From Ariolimax columbianus (lineage: Eukaryota; Mollusca; Gastropoda; Stylommatophora; Arionidae), in assembly GCA_036924085.1 (NCBI GenBank), contig JAVGWX010000008.1:52421314-52485313 (forward strand): DNA of 64,000 bases, written 5' to 3'. Numbering within the stretch: the first letter of the stretch is position 1; every line of letters begins with the position of its first letter. Position numbers and translations under genes: made by a program. The notes under the pieces are model-generated. The model ran no database searches, was not told the DNA's origin, and worked only from the letters and a program-made list of their open reading frames with translations. Of the stretch, positions 32,991 through 43,244 are shown piece by piece.

Positions 32991-33179
32991 TCCATAACTG
33001 GAGTGGTTTTCCAATCCAACAGAATATAACTAAAGACTCGTTTCTTGCATGTTGCAAGTAATGAAAGTTGGGTATGTTAATGTAAACCTCACCGCGAAAA
33101 CTTCAGTTGCTATATCATCATCATCATCTTCTATCTACTTGTGTCGTTAGAAGACGTGATGAGATGTAGTTTTCTGTCG

Positions 33180-33667
33180 TGTGCCAGTTTTGTCGCTGTT
33201 TGTGTTGTCATTACGTGTTCTTCAGTGCCGAAGTGACGCCATCATCCATCATTATCGTGGTCTGCCTCTTGCTCTGCAACCCTGATTTCTGGTATTGTAG
33301 ATACGAGCAGCTAGTAACTTTGGTTGCATACTTGTCAGGTGTCCGAACCATTTTATTATATGCCTTTCAATGTATCCCATGCACGGTGTTGCACCAACTT
33401 TCTGTCTGATTACTTCAATTCGTACCCTGCACAGACTTGGGGCCTGCTACAGCCTTTCTTAACAACCACAATTTGTCTGTCTTGTGCTTTGGAGAGAGTC
33501 CATGTCTGACACTGGTAGCAGAGAGTTGGTATAAAAATACTATTTATCAGCTGTCTTTTTGTCTCCATTGGAATGTGTTTGTGTTTTAATACGGGCGAGA
33601 GCTGACAGTAAACTGCATTAACATTTGATTCTTGATTCCATCTCTCTGTCCGTTGCTGTAACACCAT
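33180..33667 (-). pseudogene. LINE-M, RT C-terminal region
   Basis: The minus frame from 33,667 reads VYCQLSPVLKHKHIPMETKR then QLINSIFIPTLCYQCQTWTL, the thumb region before the C-terminal module of an endonuclease/RT LINE. After a frameshift near 33,430 it continues RIEVIRQKVGATPCMGYIER, HIIKWFGHLTSMQPK and RARGRPR, the WFGH and GRPR signature. The palm and endonuclease are missing. Confidence 0.85.
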
Positions 33668-34394
33668 ACTGTAAATGATTAGAGTCAGATTTTCCTCAAA
33701 AACTGATTAGAGGAGCAAAATGCAGTATTGAACATTATTTAACAAACCAACTACCGCATAAATTAAATAACGTCTGGTGTGGATAGTTCGAAAAGATGAT
33801 TGAGTTGGTTGGACGGAAACTGGAATTGGGTGAAGGTCATCATATATATTTGATGACTAACAAAAATAGGGAGGCAGAAGGATTCGAAGGTGGTTCCAAA
33901 GCAGACATTATCAAATGAAATACCGTATTGGTGACTTCCTTGTACAAGGTCCTCAGCAATTTGTTAGGGGTTTAAGTCTAGTATCAATTTAGAACAGGAT
34001 ATACGGCAACGTCTCATTTGTAGCACGGTACAGCTTTTTTGCTTATGCTAAAGAAAAAGACAGGAATCGCTCCCAAGTCTCGCCACTTTCCAGTCTATTC
34101 GTCTGTAAACAGTACCTGACAAGCCAGGTAGGCGGCGTACAGTAACTAGTCAACTGGACTGTCCCTTCCACCCACGTCCTCCATCTAAAAAAGCTGAGAT
34201 CTAGGACTATGAAACCTCTAATACTTCATCTCTGACGACAGTTTCCGTTGTTGGGATACCTGTACGTGTCTCCACTTGGATTCGAGCTTGGCATCTTTGC
34301 CACTAGAACCAGGCACTCTATCGTCTCAGATGCTCAGTATTAGAGCTGTGTTAGAGCACTTCCTTTTCATGACAAAGGAAGGGTGTTCAGCTCC
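33668..34394. other. No recognisable feature
   Basis: Two weak tRNA-like words occur near 34,280-34,330 and may be the decayed head of the following Rep-G. Nothing else is seen. Confidence 0.45.
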
Positions 34395-34560
34395 TGCTAC
34401 CAGCAGCTCCAGTTGACCCAATTGTAAATGAGCACCTGGGAAGGAAAAAGGCAGCAAGGAAGGGGACTGCCCACCACACCTCACTAAGCTATGGCTTATT
34501 ACATTGAATCCTCTCCCACTTCATCCCCGATGTCAGTGTCTGCTATGGAACTGCTTTAAA
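34395..34560 (+). mobile_element. Rep-G copy with single 70-bp-type unit
   Basis: CAGTTGACCCAATTGTAAAT, AGGCAGCAAGGAAGGGGACT, CACCTCACTAAGCTATGG and then one unit resembling the satellite (TTATTACATTGAATCCTC...CTTCATCCCCGATGTCAGTG). It shows the unexpanded state of the sequence that is tandem at 8553-10,291. Confidence 0.72.
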
Positions 34561-34861
34561 CAAACAAGAAACTGAAAGTCTGTAGAAAGACTTCTTAAAC
34601 TATTATGCAAGCAGCCAAGCATGAATAAACATCAAGGCCACTTTGAACCTGCTAACATCCGTTGTATACGGCTAAGCGCGCTCGGCGTCACACATTGTCA
34701 TTAAAACAAGTTAGAACATAACAGGTTTATCAGATGAAAATGGCTTAGTAAAAAAAACAAAAAAAGGCAAACGGACTTCAAGTACGTGGGGTAAAGACAT
34801 GACAAGAATCTTTGGGATAGCTTTCTTCAAGTGTCTATTTTTATAGAGAAGGTATGGTTTG

Positions 34862-35215
34862 ATTTGGGTGGATACGTATGGGTGGATACGTATGGGTGGA
34901 CACGTTTGGGTGGATAAGCTTGTATGGATGCGTTTGTGTGTATGCGTTTGGGTGGATGCGTTTGGGTGAATGCGTTTTGTTGGATATGTTTGGGTGGATG
35001 CGCTTTGGTAGATACGTTTGGGTGGATGCCTTTGGGTGGATGCGTTTAGGTGGATGCGTTTGTGTGGATGCGTTTGGGTTGATACGTTTGGGTGGATGCG
35101 TTTGAGTGGATACGTTTGGGTGGATACGTTTGAGTGGATACGTTATGGTGGATACGTTAGGGTGAATGCGTTTGGGTGGATGCTTTTGAGTGGATGCGTT
35201 TGACTGAATGCGTTT
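34862..35215. repeat. Minisatellite, 15-bp unit, about 23 copies
   Basis: TGGGTGGATGCGTTT with TACGTTT and AGTGGA variants. The period is in codon register, so the plus strand stays open (GWMRL-like). Confidence 0.94.
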
Positions 35216-35277
35216 GGTTACTGACGTATTTAACGAATTCCTTGACTTTTTAATTAATAAAATATATATTTTGACTA

Positions 35278-35945
35278 ATTGGGTAGATACATTGGCTTAC
35301 TGAGTGGATACATTTATTTATTGCGAGGATACATTGATTGATTACGTGGATACAGTGACGTATTGCGTGGATATATTTTCTTACTGAGTGAATATATTGT
35401 TTTACTGAATGGATACATTGACTTATTCATTGGATACATTGACTTACTGAGTGGATACATTGACTTTTAGAGTTGATACATCGACCTTTTTGAGAAAATA
35501 CATTGTTTCACTGAGTGGATACATTGATTTATTGTGTTGATACATAGACTTTTTGAGTGGATACATTGACAGAGTGGACACATTGACTTTTAGAGTGGAT
35601 ACATGTGACTTAATGTGTGGAAACGTTGACTTATAGAGTGGATACATTGACTTATAGAGGGAATACATTGCCTTACTGTGTGGATACATTGACATTTACA
35701 GTGGATACATTAACTTATTGTGTGAATATATTGACTTATTGTGTGGATACATTGACTTATTTAGTGGATACATTGACTTTTTTGATCAGTACATTGACTC
35801 ACTGACTCTTTGGATGAATACATTCACTTGCGAACTTTTTTGGATGAATACATTCACTCGCGGACTTTTTTAGATGAATACATTCACTCGCGGACTTTTT
35901 GGATGGATACGTTCACTCACTGACATTAATGGATACATTGACTTC
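35278..35945. repeat. Minisatellite, about 21-bp unit, about 30 divergent copies
   Basis: GTGGATACATTGACTTATTGA-type units, with a second subtype AATACATTCACTCGCGGACTTTTTT near 35,820-35,900. The core GTGGATAC is shared with the 15-bp array immediately upstream, suggesting a common origin. Confidence 0.9.
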
Positions 35946-36514
35946 TATTGTCTTGAAAACAGCATCGCTGTGAGAATGGGGATCGGTAAAGAGAAGGTTA
36001 ATTGGGCCCTAAAAAAGCCCTTCGCAAAGATCGCAGCTTTGCCGTAAACTACGATGCAACGTAACAAAACAGAACGAACTAACAAGAGCTGATGATACAA
36101 GTTTCGAAGGATCTAAATTGCCAACGCCTGCGCGAATGTGACTCAAAGAAGAAGAAATGCAGTAGTTGATTGAGGTAGACCAAAAAAGTACAGCATTGCT
36201 GGGTAAGACGTTGTAAAGACTAAATGGTAGGGGGAGCAATAGCAGTGGGGTAAGGTGCTGTTCAATCAATAAGCGAACGAAAGTACAAAGCAGTGGGTGT
36301 TCGAAGCTCGCAAGTTTAAAGTGACCTCTGAACTCAAAAGAGGTAAGATCGAGTATCTATTACTATCAGAAACGGACGATAAACTCTGAGGTCCCTTGAA
36401 GGTGCATGTAATCTAACGAAATTAACCACTGTACGGGATTAAACAAAAACTAACCGAAAAATAAGGGTGTCAGTCAGCAGGCTCAGCCGCTGGTGAGAAA
36501 GAAAGTGTTTGAGA
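35946..36514. other. Mostly unassigned; small SINE-C-like block
   Basis: AAGATCGCAGCTTTGCCGTAAACTACGATGCAACG (36,028-36,062 region) resembles the SINE-C segment before its 3' end, plus orientation. The rest is unrecognised. Confidence 0.4.
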
Positions 36515-36612
36515 CATCAAGCCACAGCTTGTGCGAGGTGGGGTGGCCAGTTCCCTCCCTCGTTGCTTTTTCCTTCCCTAACTGTGAGTCAGGTACCCAT
36601 TTACACAGCAGA
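36515..36612 (-). mobile_element. Rep-G copy
   Basis: CAAGCCACAGCTTGTGCGAG, GTGGGGTGGCCAGTTCCCTC, TTGCTTTTTCCTTCCCTAAC and AGGTACCCATTTACA. Reverse orientation of 34,395-34,500. Confidence 0.75.
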
Positions 36613-36654
36613 GATGATTAAAATCACGAGAAGAGCCTACTACTGATAACCTTC

Positions 36655-36669
36655 GGATACCAAGAAACG
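36655..36669. repeat. Target-site duplication of SINE-C (left copy)
   Basis: GGATACCAAGAAACG here is repeated exactly at 37,015-37,029, bounding the SINE-C copy. Confidence 0.9.
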
Positions 36670-37014
36670 GGATCAAGATGCTGAGCAGCACATGAGCTGC
36701 AGTGGTCAGCGTGCTAGCGTCAGGGCCAGCGAACCATAGCTGCCAAGACCCTTCTACACCTCCACGCTGTGATCCTGAATAACAGGATGTAGCAGGGCAG
36801 ACTGTCTAAATAGAAGGGATCGAAGAGGGAATGCTAACCCGGTACTAAAAAAATTCTTGCTGAAGTCGGATGTGTTGGACCGAAAGGTGCAAATATCGCA
36901 GCCAAGCTGTAAACTACGACACAACGCATTCCGTTCTCTGGACTACATTTTGCTACTTAAGCTCTTTCAGGGTTTGGTAGCGGGAGATTGAGAACGAACG
37001 AAGAAGAAGAAGAA
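36670..37014 (+). mobile_element. SINE-C, full-length, nested in SINE-A
   Basis: It starts GATCAAGATGCTGAGCAGCA and carries the diagnostic blocks of 20,485-20,836, then ends GAACGAACG(AAG)n. The 15-bp flanking duplication and the simple-sequence tail show target-primed insertion and fix the orientation: the 5' end is GATCAAGATG and the 3' end is (AAG)n. The host sequence on the right continues TATAACAGCCAAATAGG, a SINE-A body. Confidence 0.92.
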
Positions 37015-37095
37015 GGATACCAAGAAACGTATAACAGCCAAATAGGTGGTGGTTGAAAGAAGCGACGTTCTGCAGAGGACATGCTAATTACTTTT
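37015..37095 (+). mobile_element. SINE-A body (host of the nested SINE-C)
   Basis: After the right duplication (37,015-37,029) the sequence reads TATAACAGCCAAATAGGTGG, TTCTGCAGAGGACATGCTAA, matching 1658-1720. Joined to its left half at 36,655 it restores the CTACCAAGAAGC-type motif. Confidence 0.8.
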
Positions 37096-37274
37096 TACCT
37101 GGTAGCAGACATACACCTGCCTGTTTGAATACCAGCATTCCAAGTTAAAAACAAGTGCTCTAGCCACTCTGCCACTTAGACGCTACCTTACAGAAAACCA
37201 ATGTCAAATCACTTGAGCTCGTTATTACAGTTTTAGTTCACATATCATGTCTCTGTACATGTTCTGGTCCTTGC

Positions 37275-38166
37275 AATATGTAGAGGTTGAAGGAGGGGGG
37301 TAGTAGTGTAGCCTACTAGCCTATGTAGAGGTTGAAGGATGGGGGTAGTAGTGTAGCCTACTAGCATATGTAGAGGTTGAAGGATGGGGGTAGTAGTGTA
37401 GCCTACTAGCATATGTAGAGGTTGAAGGAGGGGGTAGTAGTGTAGCCTACTAGCATATGTAGAGGTTGAAGGAGGGGGGTAGTAGTGTAGCCTACTAGCA
37501 TATGTAGAGGTTGAAGGATGGGGGTAGTAGTGTAGCCTACTAGCATATGTAGAGGTTGAAGGAGGGGGTAGTAGTGTAGCCTACTAGCCTATGTAGAGGT
37601 TGAAGGAGGGGGTAGTAGTGTAGCCTACTAGCCTATACAGAGGTTGAAGGAGGGGGGTAGTAGTGTAGCCTACTAGCATATGTAGAGGTTGAAGGAGGGG
37701 GTAGTAGTGTAGCCTACTAGCCTGTACAGAGGTTGAAAGAGGGGGGTAGTGGTGTAGCCTACTAGCCTATAAAGAGGTTGAAGGAGGGGGGTAGTAGTGT
37801 AGCCTACTAGCCTGTACAGAGGTTGAAGGAAGGGGGTAGTAGTGTAGCCTACTAGCCTGTACAGAGGTTGAAGGAGGGAGGTAGTGGTGTAGCCTACTAG
37901 CCTATAAAGAGGTTGAAGGAGGGGGGTAGTAGTGTAGCCTACTAGCCTATGTAGAGGTTGAAGGAGGGGGTAGTAGTGTAGCCTACTAGCATATTGTAGA
38001 GGTTGAAGGAGGGGGGTAGTAGTGTAGCCTACTAGCATATGTAGAGGTTGAAGGATGGGGGTAGTAGTGTAGCCTACTAGCATATGTAGAGGTTGAAGGA
38101 GGGAGGTAGTGGTGTGGCATACTAGCATATGTAGAGGTTGAAGGAGGGAGGTAGTGGTGTGGCATA
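37275..38166. repeat. Minisatellite, 44/45-bp unit, about 20 copies
   Basis: TATGTAGAGGTTGAAGGAGG and GGGTAGTAGTGTAGCCTACTAG make one unit. Units vary in G-run length (5 to 6) and at TATGTAG, TGTACAG or TATAAAG. Subtypes are interspersed (CTGTACAG units cluster at 37,720-37,870). The 151-codon minus frame is an artefact of the 45-bp period. Confidence 0.95.
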
Positions 38167-38504
38167 CATAACGAATTCACTAAAAACACTTGGAGGATAG
38201 CCTGAAGTGGATAGGAAAGCTTTGATAGGAATTAAAGAAAACCCGTGTAGAAAAAATTGAAAAGCGTGTCTGAGTTTTAGAAGAATGTTGAAAATCAGAT
38301 ATGCACTTCAAATGGTTGAAACTTTGAAAAATGTTAATTACGTTACTGCAAAGCTGATGTATCGTTAGTGAGAAAATGAAGGTTGCTAGTACCCAAACAT
38401 CGATTGTATCTTTTCTTTTATCACCTGTAAAATTGTCTAACACAAAATATGTGATTGTGTACCTTTTACGTTTCCGGCATTCACCCTGAAAAGAACGTTG
38501 TGAC
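38167..38504. other. No recognisable feature
   Basis: No array or motif seen. Confidence 0.5.
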
Positions 38505-38580
38505 CTTGCGTTATAGTTTATATGAAGACTGTGATATCTGTGCCTTTCGGCCCGACGCATCCTGGTTTAGCTGGGCTTTG
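38505..38580 (-). mobile_element. SINE-C internal fragment
   Basis: GTTTATATGAAGACTGTGATATCTGTGCCTTTCGGCCCGACGCATCC resembles the reverse of the SINE-C block before its 3' end. Divergent and short. Confidence 0.5.
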
Positions 38581-38810
38581 GGGGGAGTTTCCGGGTTTGC
38601 CTTCATACTGCAATCATTATTCTTTCGCCAGGTTACCTTTAGTGCAACCTGTTTCAGGGGTAGGTGTTTGAAGGTGATATATGCTCAAAGTTAGCTCTGG
38701 TCCGTTGACTCTGATGGAAAAATCTAGCTGAGTTGTTGGCTGCAGTCAGGCCATTCATTGTGCTTCATCTTTGGCAACTGATAGACCTTCACAAGTTTTA
38801 CTAGTCTTCT

Positions 38811-38937
38811 TCATCTTCTTCTTTTTCTTTTTTTGCTTCTTCTTTTTTCTTTTTCTTCTTCTTCTTCTTCTTCTTTTTCTTCTTCTTCTTCTTCTTCTTC
38901 TTCTTCTTCTTCTTCTTCTTCTTCTTCTTCTTCTTCG
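38811..38937. repeat. (CTT)n, about 127 bp: the (AAG)n tail of a minus-strand LINE-H
   Basis: TTC/CTT triplets with a few T-run interruptions at the left, pure from about 38,876. It sits directly at the 3' end of the LINE-H remnant and is the longest such tail in the window. Confidence 0.92.
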
Positions 38938-39330
38938 ACTGATGCTATGCTTTTAGGCCGCCGAGGTTCACATAAGAGATTGCGTTTCATGTCTTCAGCA
39001 GCCCCCCAAAGGTTTTTGAACATGGTCTCTTCCCCAGATCTGACTCTTTCGTCTGCATGTGGGACAGCCCTGCAGGATATATTTTCGTGTGTGCATGGGT
39101 GCTTCCCTGTCGCACGTGATCATGCTTTTAAGACTCATTCTTTAAGGTGACCTTGCGTCTGCAATTTCCTGTTATGAGATTGAAGATCTTTGTCAGTCCA
39201 TCTCTGTCCATTTTCTCTACGTTACCGTTTTCTGGCTTGTAAATCGTTTTGCCAGTCTCTCCCTTTCGTCCTCATGGATCGTTTGGATTGCTTCTTTATT
39301 GTCCTGACTTTACTTCAGTGACTTCCGCTT
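38938..39330 (-). pseudogene. LINE-H, RNase H C-terminal region and 3' end, second copy
   Basis: On the minus strand, after stretches resembling the region between RNase H and the metal-binding tail, KIFNLITGNCRRKVTL (near 39,190) corresponds to VFRLRTGHNRLRYHL at 4960 in the first copy. ILQGCPTCRRKSQIWGRD (near 39,060) corresponds to LLQNCPTYEDQREQMW, and FKNLWGAAEDM to the VDKLYGSGDSL end. Stops and shifts are frequent. The 3' end CATCAGTCG(AAG)n parallels CTGCGTACG(AAG)n at 5224-5245. Confidence 0.65.
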
Positions 39331-39835
39331 CCGAAACGGCGTAGCTTCATCGAATAAAAAGTATGCCTACTATAACCGGTGTTGAAAAGTCGACTAATGA
39401 AGATTATACATGGGGATTGCAGCAAAACAAATTGCTACCAAACGATTCCAACAATTGTGATCAAATGCTTTGATCTAGGCTTCCCATATGGTCCCAGTAC
39501 ATGGATAGTTCCGTTCTCTGTAAGGAGCAAAGAGGGATCGTTGAGATCAGTACATGCTAATCACATAAGAGGAGCCATTCCGTTAGACGAGCCACAGGTT
39601 CCGTTTGACAGAAGATCGCAATTTAAATGTTTCAATTTGCGCAAAATCGAACTGAAGAGTCAATTCTGCTTCAGGAATAAATGCCACATAATATACGTCA
39701 ATTGAACGACATACACTATACCTATTTCCGATCTGGCAGGAGTTCCACATTGTTCTGCCAGTTTGGCGGTGTCCTCCACGCTGCCTGTAAATAAGTATGT
39801 TAAATGGGATTAGTGATCAAGTAACTAGTTCGGAT
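39331..39835. other. Unassigned; one 108-codon open frame
   Basis: A plus frame at 39,379-39,705 begins MLKSRLMKIIHGDCSKTNCY and is of mixed composition, but it resembles no family I know and has no neighbour supporting it. It could be chance or an unrecognised exon. Confidence 0.3.
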
Positions 39836-40165
39836 GGTTGTTGTTGTTGTTTGGAATACCCATAATGAGTGCGTTTGCTCTTTTGTGCGCCCTGAAAAGA
39901 AAGTTAAGCGACTGGTTCCAGTAGCTTTCCTCACATCCTAGGCGTGCTGATGAAGGTGGTCCGAGGTCCTCCAGACCGTTGTGCTATGCTTAGCTTCATC
40001 TGTGTGTCGCTCACTACTGCAGAATACGTCGATCCCTCACCTCGTTAGCCAGGCTGCCACTGAAAAATCCCGTTTCCAAGGGGGGCTACGAGCAAGTCGA
40101 GGTGAGGTTCTAACATGTCTGATCAGTATGTTGTGCCTGACCACACGTTAGTCTTTCTTACCCTA
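39836..40165 (-). mobile_element. SINE-B, near full-length
   Basis: It starts (minus 3' end) GTTGTTGTTGTTGTTTGG, then GCGCCCTGAAAAGAAAGTTA, CTCCAGACCGTTGTGCTATG, GTGTCGCTCACTACTGCAGA, CTCGTTAGCCAGGCTGCC and the 5' end TGTCTGATCAGTATGTTGTG, GCCTGACCACACGTTAGTC. It has a single 38-bp-type unit. Confidence 0.88.
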
Positions 40166-40287
40166 ATCGAACAGTTGAAATAACAAAACCAAACTGTTCG
40201 TTAATGTTATTATCTAAATTTGTGAGTAGCAATAATCGCGAGGAAGCAAGGAAAAACAATATATTTTAGAGGTAAACTTGAACTGAA

Positions 40288-40345
40288 CAGGGGGTGGCCC
40301 AATGGTTTGGCCTACGGTTTATGACCAAGAGAACGTGGGTTTAAA
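40288..40345 (+). repeat. tRNA-like head fragment
   Basis: TGGCCCAATGGTTTGGCC and GTGGGTTTAAAACC are box A- and box B-like at tRNA spacing, but the stems do not close. It looks like the decayed head of another tRNA-derived repeat, running into the LINE-N remnant. Confidence 0.4.
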
Positions 40346-40389
40346 ACCTAAGCAAGCTTCAGGTTTGTTCTATAATTTATGCTTACCAA

Positions 40390-40680
40390 GTCAGGATGTC
40401 GGAATTTTCGTTGCCCTGAACACGCTCATTAAGGTTTCATGTTTTCAGCTGCTTTACACTTGGCTAGCCCTATGGAACTTTTCAAAGTAAGGACTGAGAA
40501 TCGATGACTGCTCCTTTCTAATACAGCCATCCCATGGCTGAGGTAACTGCCTTTATCTCCCTTCTCGTACTGGATGTTATTAACATGTATGCCCCGTTCT
40601 GCTCTGTCACAATCTAACCTCTCACTCTACCAGAGAAGAACCAAATTTATTTCACCATGTGTAGCATCGATGAATCGTGC
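40390..40680 (-). pseudogene. LINE-N RNase H region, heavily decayed copy
   Basis: Recognised by nucleotide similarity to 42,735-43,050: GCTCATTAAGGTTTCATG, CAGCTGCT, TGGCTAGCCCT, CAAAGTAAGGACTGAGAATC, CATGGCTGAGGTAACTGCC, TAACCTCTCACTCTACCAGA and TGTAGCATCGATGAATCG occur in the same order. The reading frame no longer survives. Confidence 0.72.
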
Positions 40681-41254
40681 ATAAAAAATAACAATGACAT
40701 ATAATCCTAGGTTTTATTTATGTGTTCATATTACGTTCACCTCTAACCCAGGTATTATAATATTGAGTATAAAACATACGTGGCACGCATGTTGTTGTTG
40801 GAAGCTACTATGGTAGAATTCACGCTTGACAGATAATGTCTGGCAGCCGGTTATATTTTGACCTTGTAAATTTTGGTAGAGAAGAATGTGAGTCTGGGTT
40901 CTAGTGGCTGTTGTACAATGTTGGGCGTACGGATATACCATCAATGATTCTGGAGACTGCGAAACTGAAATATAACTAAGATTTGCAATTGCTAAACAAA
41001 TTGAAATGCAGATGAAAAATGTGTGGTATGGTACAAGCAAGATAACAAATATCCAACATTCGGTCATGGATTATACAACTGGTGACATAATGTCATAGAC
41101 ATTAAACAAGGTAATTTCGACGCAGATCACAGTTTTTTAAATAAAGTGCCAAAGAAAAATGTTGAACATTTGGACCCAAAAAAAAGACAGAGAAACATTG
41201 CATCTGCTGAATTGTACCGAAAATTGACACCTAGACAACATCGCAAGAAAAACG
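40681..41254. other. Unassigned; one 113-codon open frame
   Basis: A minus frame at 40,726-41,067 starts MTECWIFVILLVPYHTFFIC, hydrophobic enough to mimic a signal peptide, but the rest is unrecognised and there is no support from context. Confidence 0.3.
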
Positions 41255-41625
41255 CTGAGACATTTCGGGCATGGGAAGATACATCGGTCTTGCGAAAGTG
41301 ATAAAGGCGGTGATGGGAAGAGACAACTGTCTGGCGAGAGTTATGATGGTGGTGATGGAAAGAGACAACTGTCTGGAAAGTGATGATGATGAGCATGGGA
41401 GGAGACAACGTTCTGGCGAGAGTGATAATGGAGAGCATGGTTCCTGGGTGGAGGAAAAGAGGTCGACCAAATCGAAGATGGCACCAGGACATTACGGACA
41501 GTCTGTGGATGTCTTTGTTTGATTCTGGCCAGTTCATTTTTACCCCAGACGCCTACATAGCTTTCAGAAGACTACGTTCTGGAAAGAATATATCAAATGA
41601 TGATGAGGATGAACCACTACGGTAA
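41255..41625 (+). pseudogene. LINE-J C-terminal module with internal tandem amplification
   Basis: LARVIMESMVPGWRKRGRPN then RRWHQDITDSLW (about 41,415-41,510) is the IMEGMVPG-x-RGRP-x-RW-x-DIT block of the LINE-J C-terminus, followed by an acidic DDEDEP end. Upstream (41,265-41,410) the phrase GGAAGAGACAACTGTCTGG recurs three to four times at about 50 bp, so the segment encoding RDNCLARVIM-like residues has been tandemly duplicated. Frameshifts are present. Confidence 0.75.
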
Positions 41626-41717
41626 TGACAGTGACAATCCCCCATCTCGTTGGCCAAGCTGATAAAGCGTTGTCTGTCTCCGCGTGAGATGCGATCATGA
41701 CGAACGTGTTATCTTAG

Positions 41718-42023
41718 CTTCGTTCGTTCTCAATCTCCCGCTACCAAACTCTGAAAGGGCTTAAGTAGCAGAATGTAGTCCAGAGAACGAAATGCGCTGT
41801 GTCGTAGTTTACAGCTTGATTTCGATATTTGCACCTTTCGGTCCAACACATCCGACTTCAGTAACCAATTTTTGAGTACCGGGTTAGCATTATCTCCTCG
41901 ATCCCTTCTCCTTAGCCAGTCTGCCCTGCTGTAGCCTGTTATCCAGGATCGCCGCGTGAAGGTGTCGAAAGGTCTTGGCAGCTATGGGTCGCTGACCACT
42001 ACTGCTCAGCATCTTGATCCCTG
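41718..42023 (-). mobile_element. SINE-C, near full-length
   Basis: CTTCGTTCGTTCTCAATCTC, CGAAATGCGCTGTGTCGTAG, CACCTTTCGGTCCAACACAT, GAGTACCGGGTTAGCAT, CTTAGCCAGTCTGCCCTGC and GCTCAGCATCTTGATCCC. Its 3' end (left) is preceded by ATCTTAG, giving GAAGCTAAGAT as in the 20,836 copy, not (AAG)n. Confidence 0.87.
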
Positions 42024-42380
42024 ACCAACATGTAGATCTCGACCCTAGCACAAGCGACGTTTGCTCCTCCCCCTCCCCACACCGCCTAATCCCCCACCAG
42101 TCACCTTCCCCAGATGCTCTCAGTATCAATGATAAGGTCTCCCATTACTCAGATACCGTCGCTTGAAAGGTAAACTGTTACCTGTCACTGTTACAGGTAG
42201 GAAAGCTGGAAGACAGATCGTAACTCGTATGCTATACGTTCTGTTCTGGTCTTTTGAATCGATTCCAATGCACTCTCTGCATACCCATAGGTGCTGAATC
42301 TCTCAGTAAATTGAGTTTTTTTTGGTTTGCGTTCGCCTCATTTCTCCATTCCCTAAGGCGGTGTGCGTTACACTATGTTT
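42024..42380. other. No recognisable feature
   Basis: Spacer. A possible SINE-C-like block lies at its right edge (GCGCCTGTCGGCCCAATGCA, 42,389-42,408). Confidence 0.45.
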
Positions 42381-43045
42381 TTATTTTGCGCCTGTCGGCC
42401 CAATGCATCCGACTTGGACATGCATTTTATGTATGTGTCTGCATTTTCTAAGCATTTTCTTTCTCCGGGGTAACGGCCTGTACTGTGACTGGGAAGCGAA
42501 CCCAGCACCTGCGAATTGTGAGCCATAAGCCCACGTCGTACCTATTCTCAGTAAATTACCACAAGTATGTTTTCTGCTCCTTCCTCTAATGTGATCCATT
42601 TTTTCGCCCCTCATTTGAATTTCAAAGTTCTGCAGTCTGTATATTACTGATTCATCTGTTGCTTTGCCCTCATCCAACAGGCAGTTGCTGATGTACTTGC
42701 TAACGTTCCTGTAATGGATGCTAGCGAGGACAGATTGTCGGCTTTTTCATGGCCCTGAACCCTAACATACCCATGACAGTAGATCCACCCACGCCCATTA
42801 AGGTTTGGTGTTCTTACAGCTGCTATCCACTCGTGCCTTAGATAGCTAGCCCTTCTATATTTTCCAAAGTAAGGATTGAGAATCTGACAGTCTCTGACAG
42901 TTATCCCAGCGCTGAGGTCAGTGCCACCATCTCCATTCTCAAACTGTAGGTTACTGTCCATGTATACTTCACTCCGCTCAGCAACAATCTGACCTCTCAC
43001 TCTACCAGAGAAGCTCCAACTTGATTTCCCACTGCGTAGCATCGA
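42381..43045 (-). pseudogene. LINE-N RNase H domain and C-terminus
   Basis: The minus frame from 43,042 reads WSFSGRVRGQIVAERSEVYM, LSAGITVRDCQ and then GWIYCHGYVRVQGHEKADNL, which is the His-x-GxxGNExAD signature of LINE-encoded RNase H with Gln-Gly-His-Glu in place of Gly-Asn-Glu. The first catalytic Asp region is not clear (YMDSNLQF may be it). The frame shifts near 42,660 into MDEGKATDESVIYRLQNFEI. A minus-strand tRNA-like head (GGGTTCGCTTCCC, about 42,490-42,505) lies within the 3' part. Distinct in sequence from LINE-H. Confidence 0.78.
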
Positions 43046-43244
43046 TCAACCGACATATATGACGACATCACTATCATGAGTGCTATTATACATCAGCTGG
43101 TTAACATCAAGCTTTGCTTTCCTGTTTTAGCACTCTACGCATCGCCAGCAAATGGTTAGGATAATTTGGTTGTAATATGCTTTACTACCGCGAGCAAGGA
43201 CCATTGATTCACCCTCAACTGTTTCCTCTACTATACTCAGTAAA
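43046..43244. other. Unassigned spacer
   Basis: Nothing recognised between LINE-N and SINE-B. Confidence 0.5.

Noticed and set aside
37115..37195. tRNA-like GTGGCAGAGTGGCTAGAGCA on the minus strand
   Set aside because: Good box A, but no proper box B or stems. Probably the head of another tRNA-derived repeat; not enough to define a copy.
40726..41067. Possible secreted protein with hydrophobic start
   Set aside because: No recognisable domain or conserved spacing, and the region is surrounded by decayed repeats.
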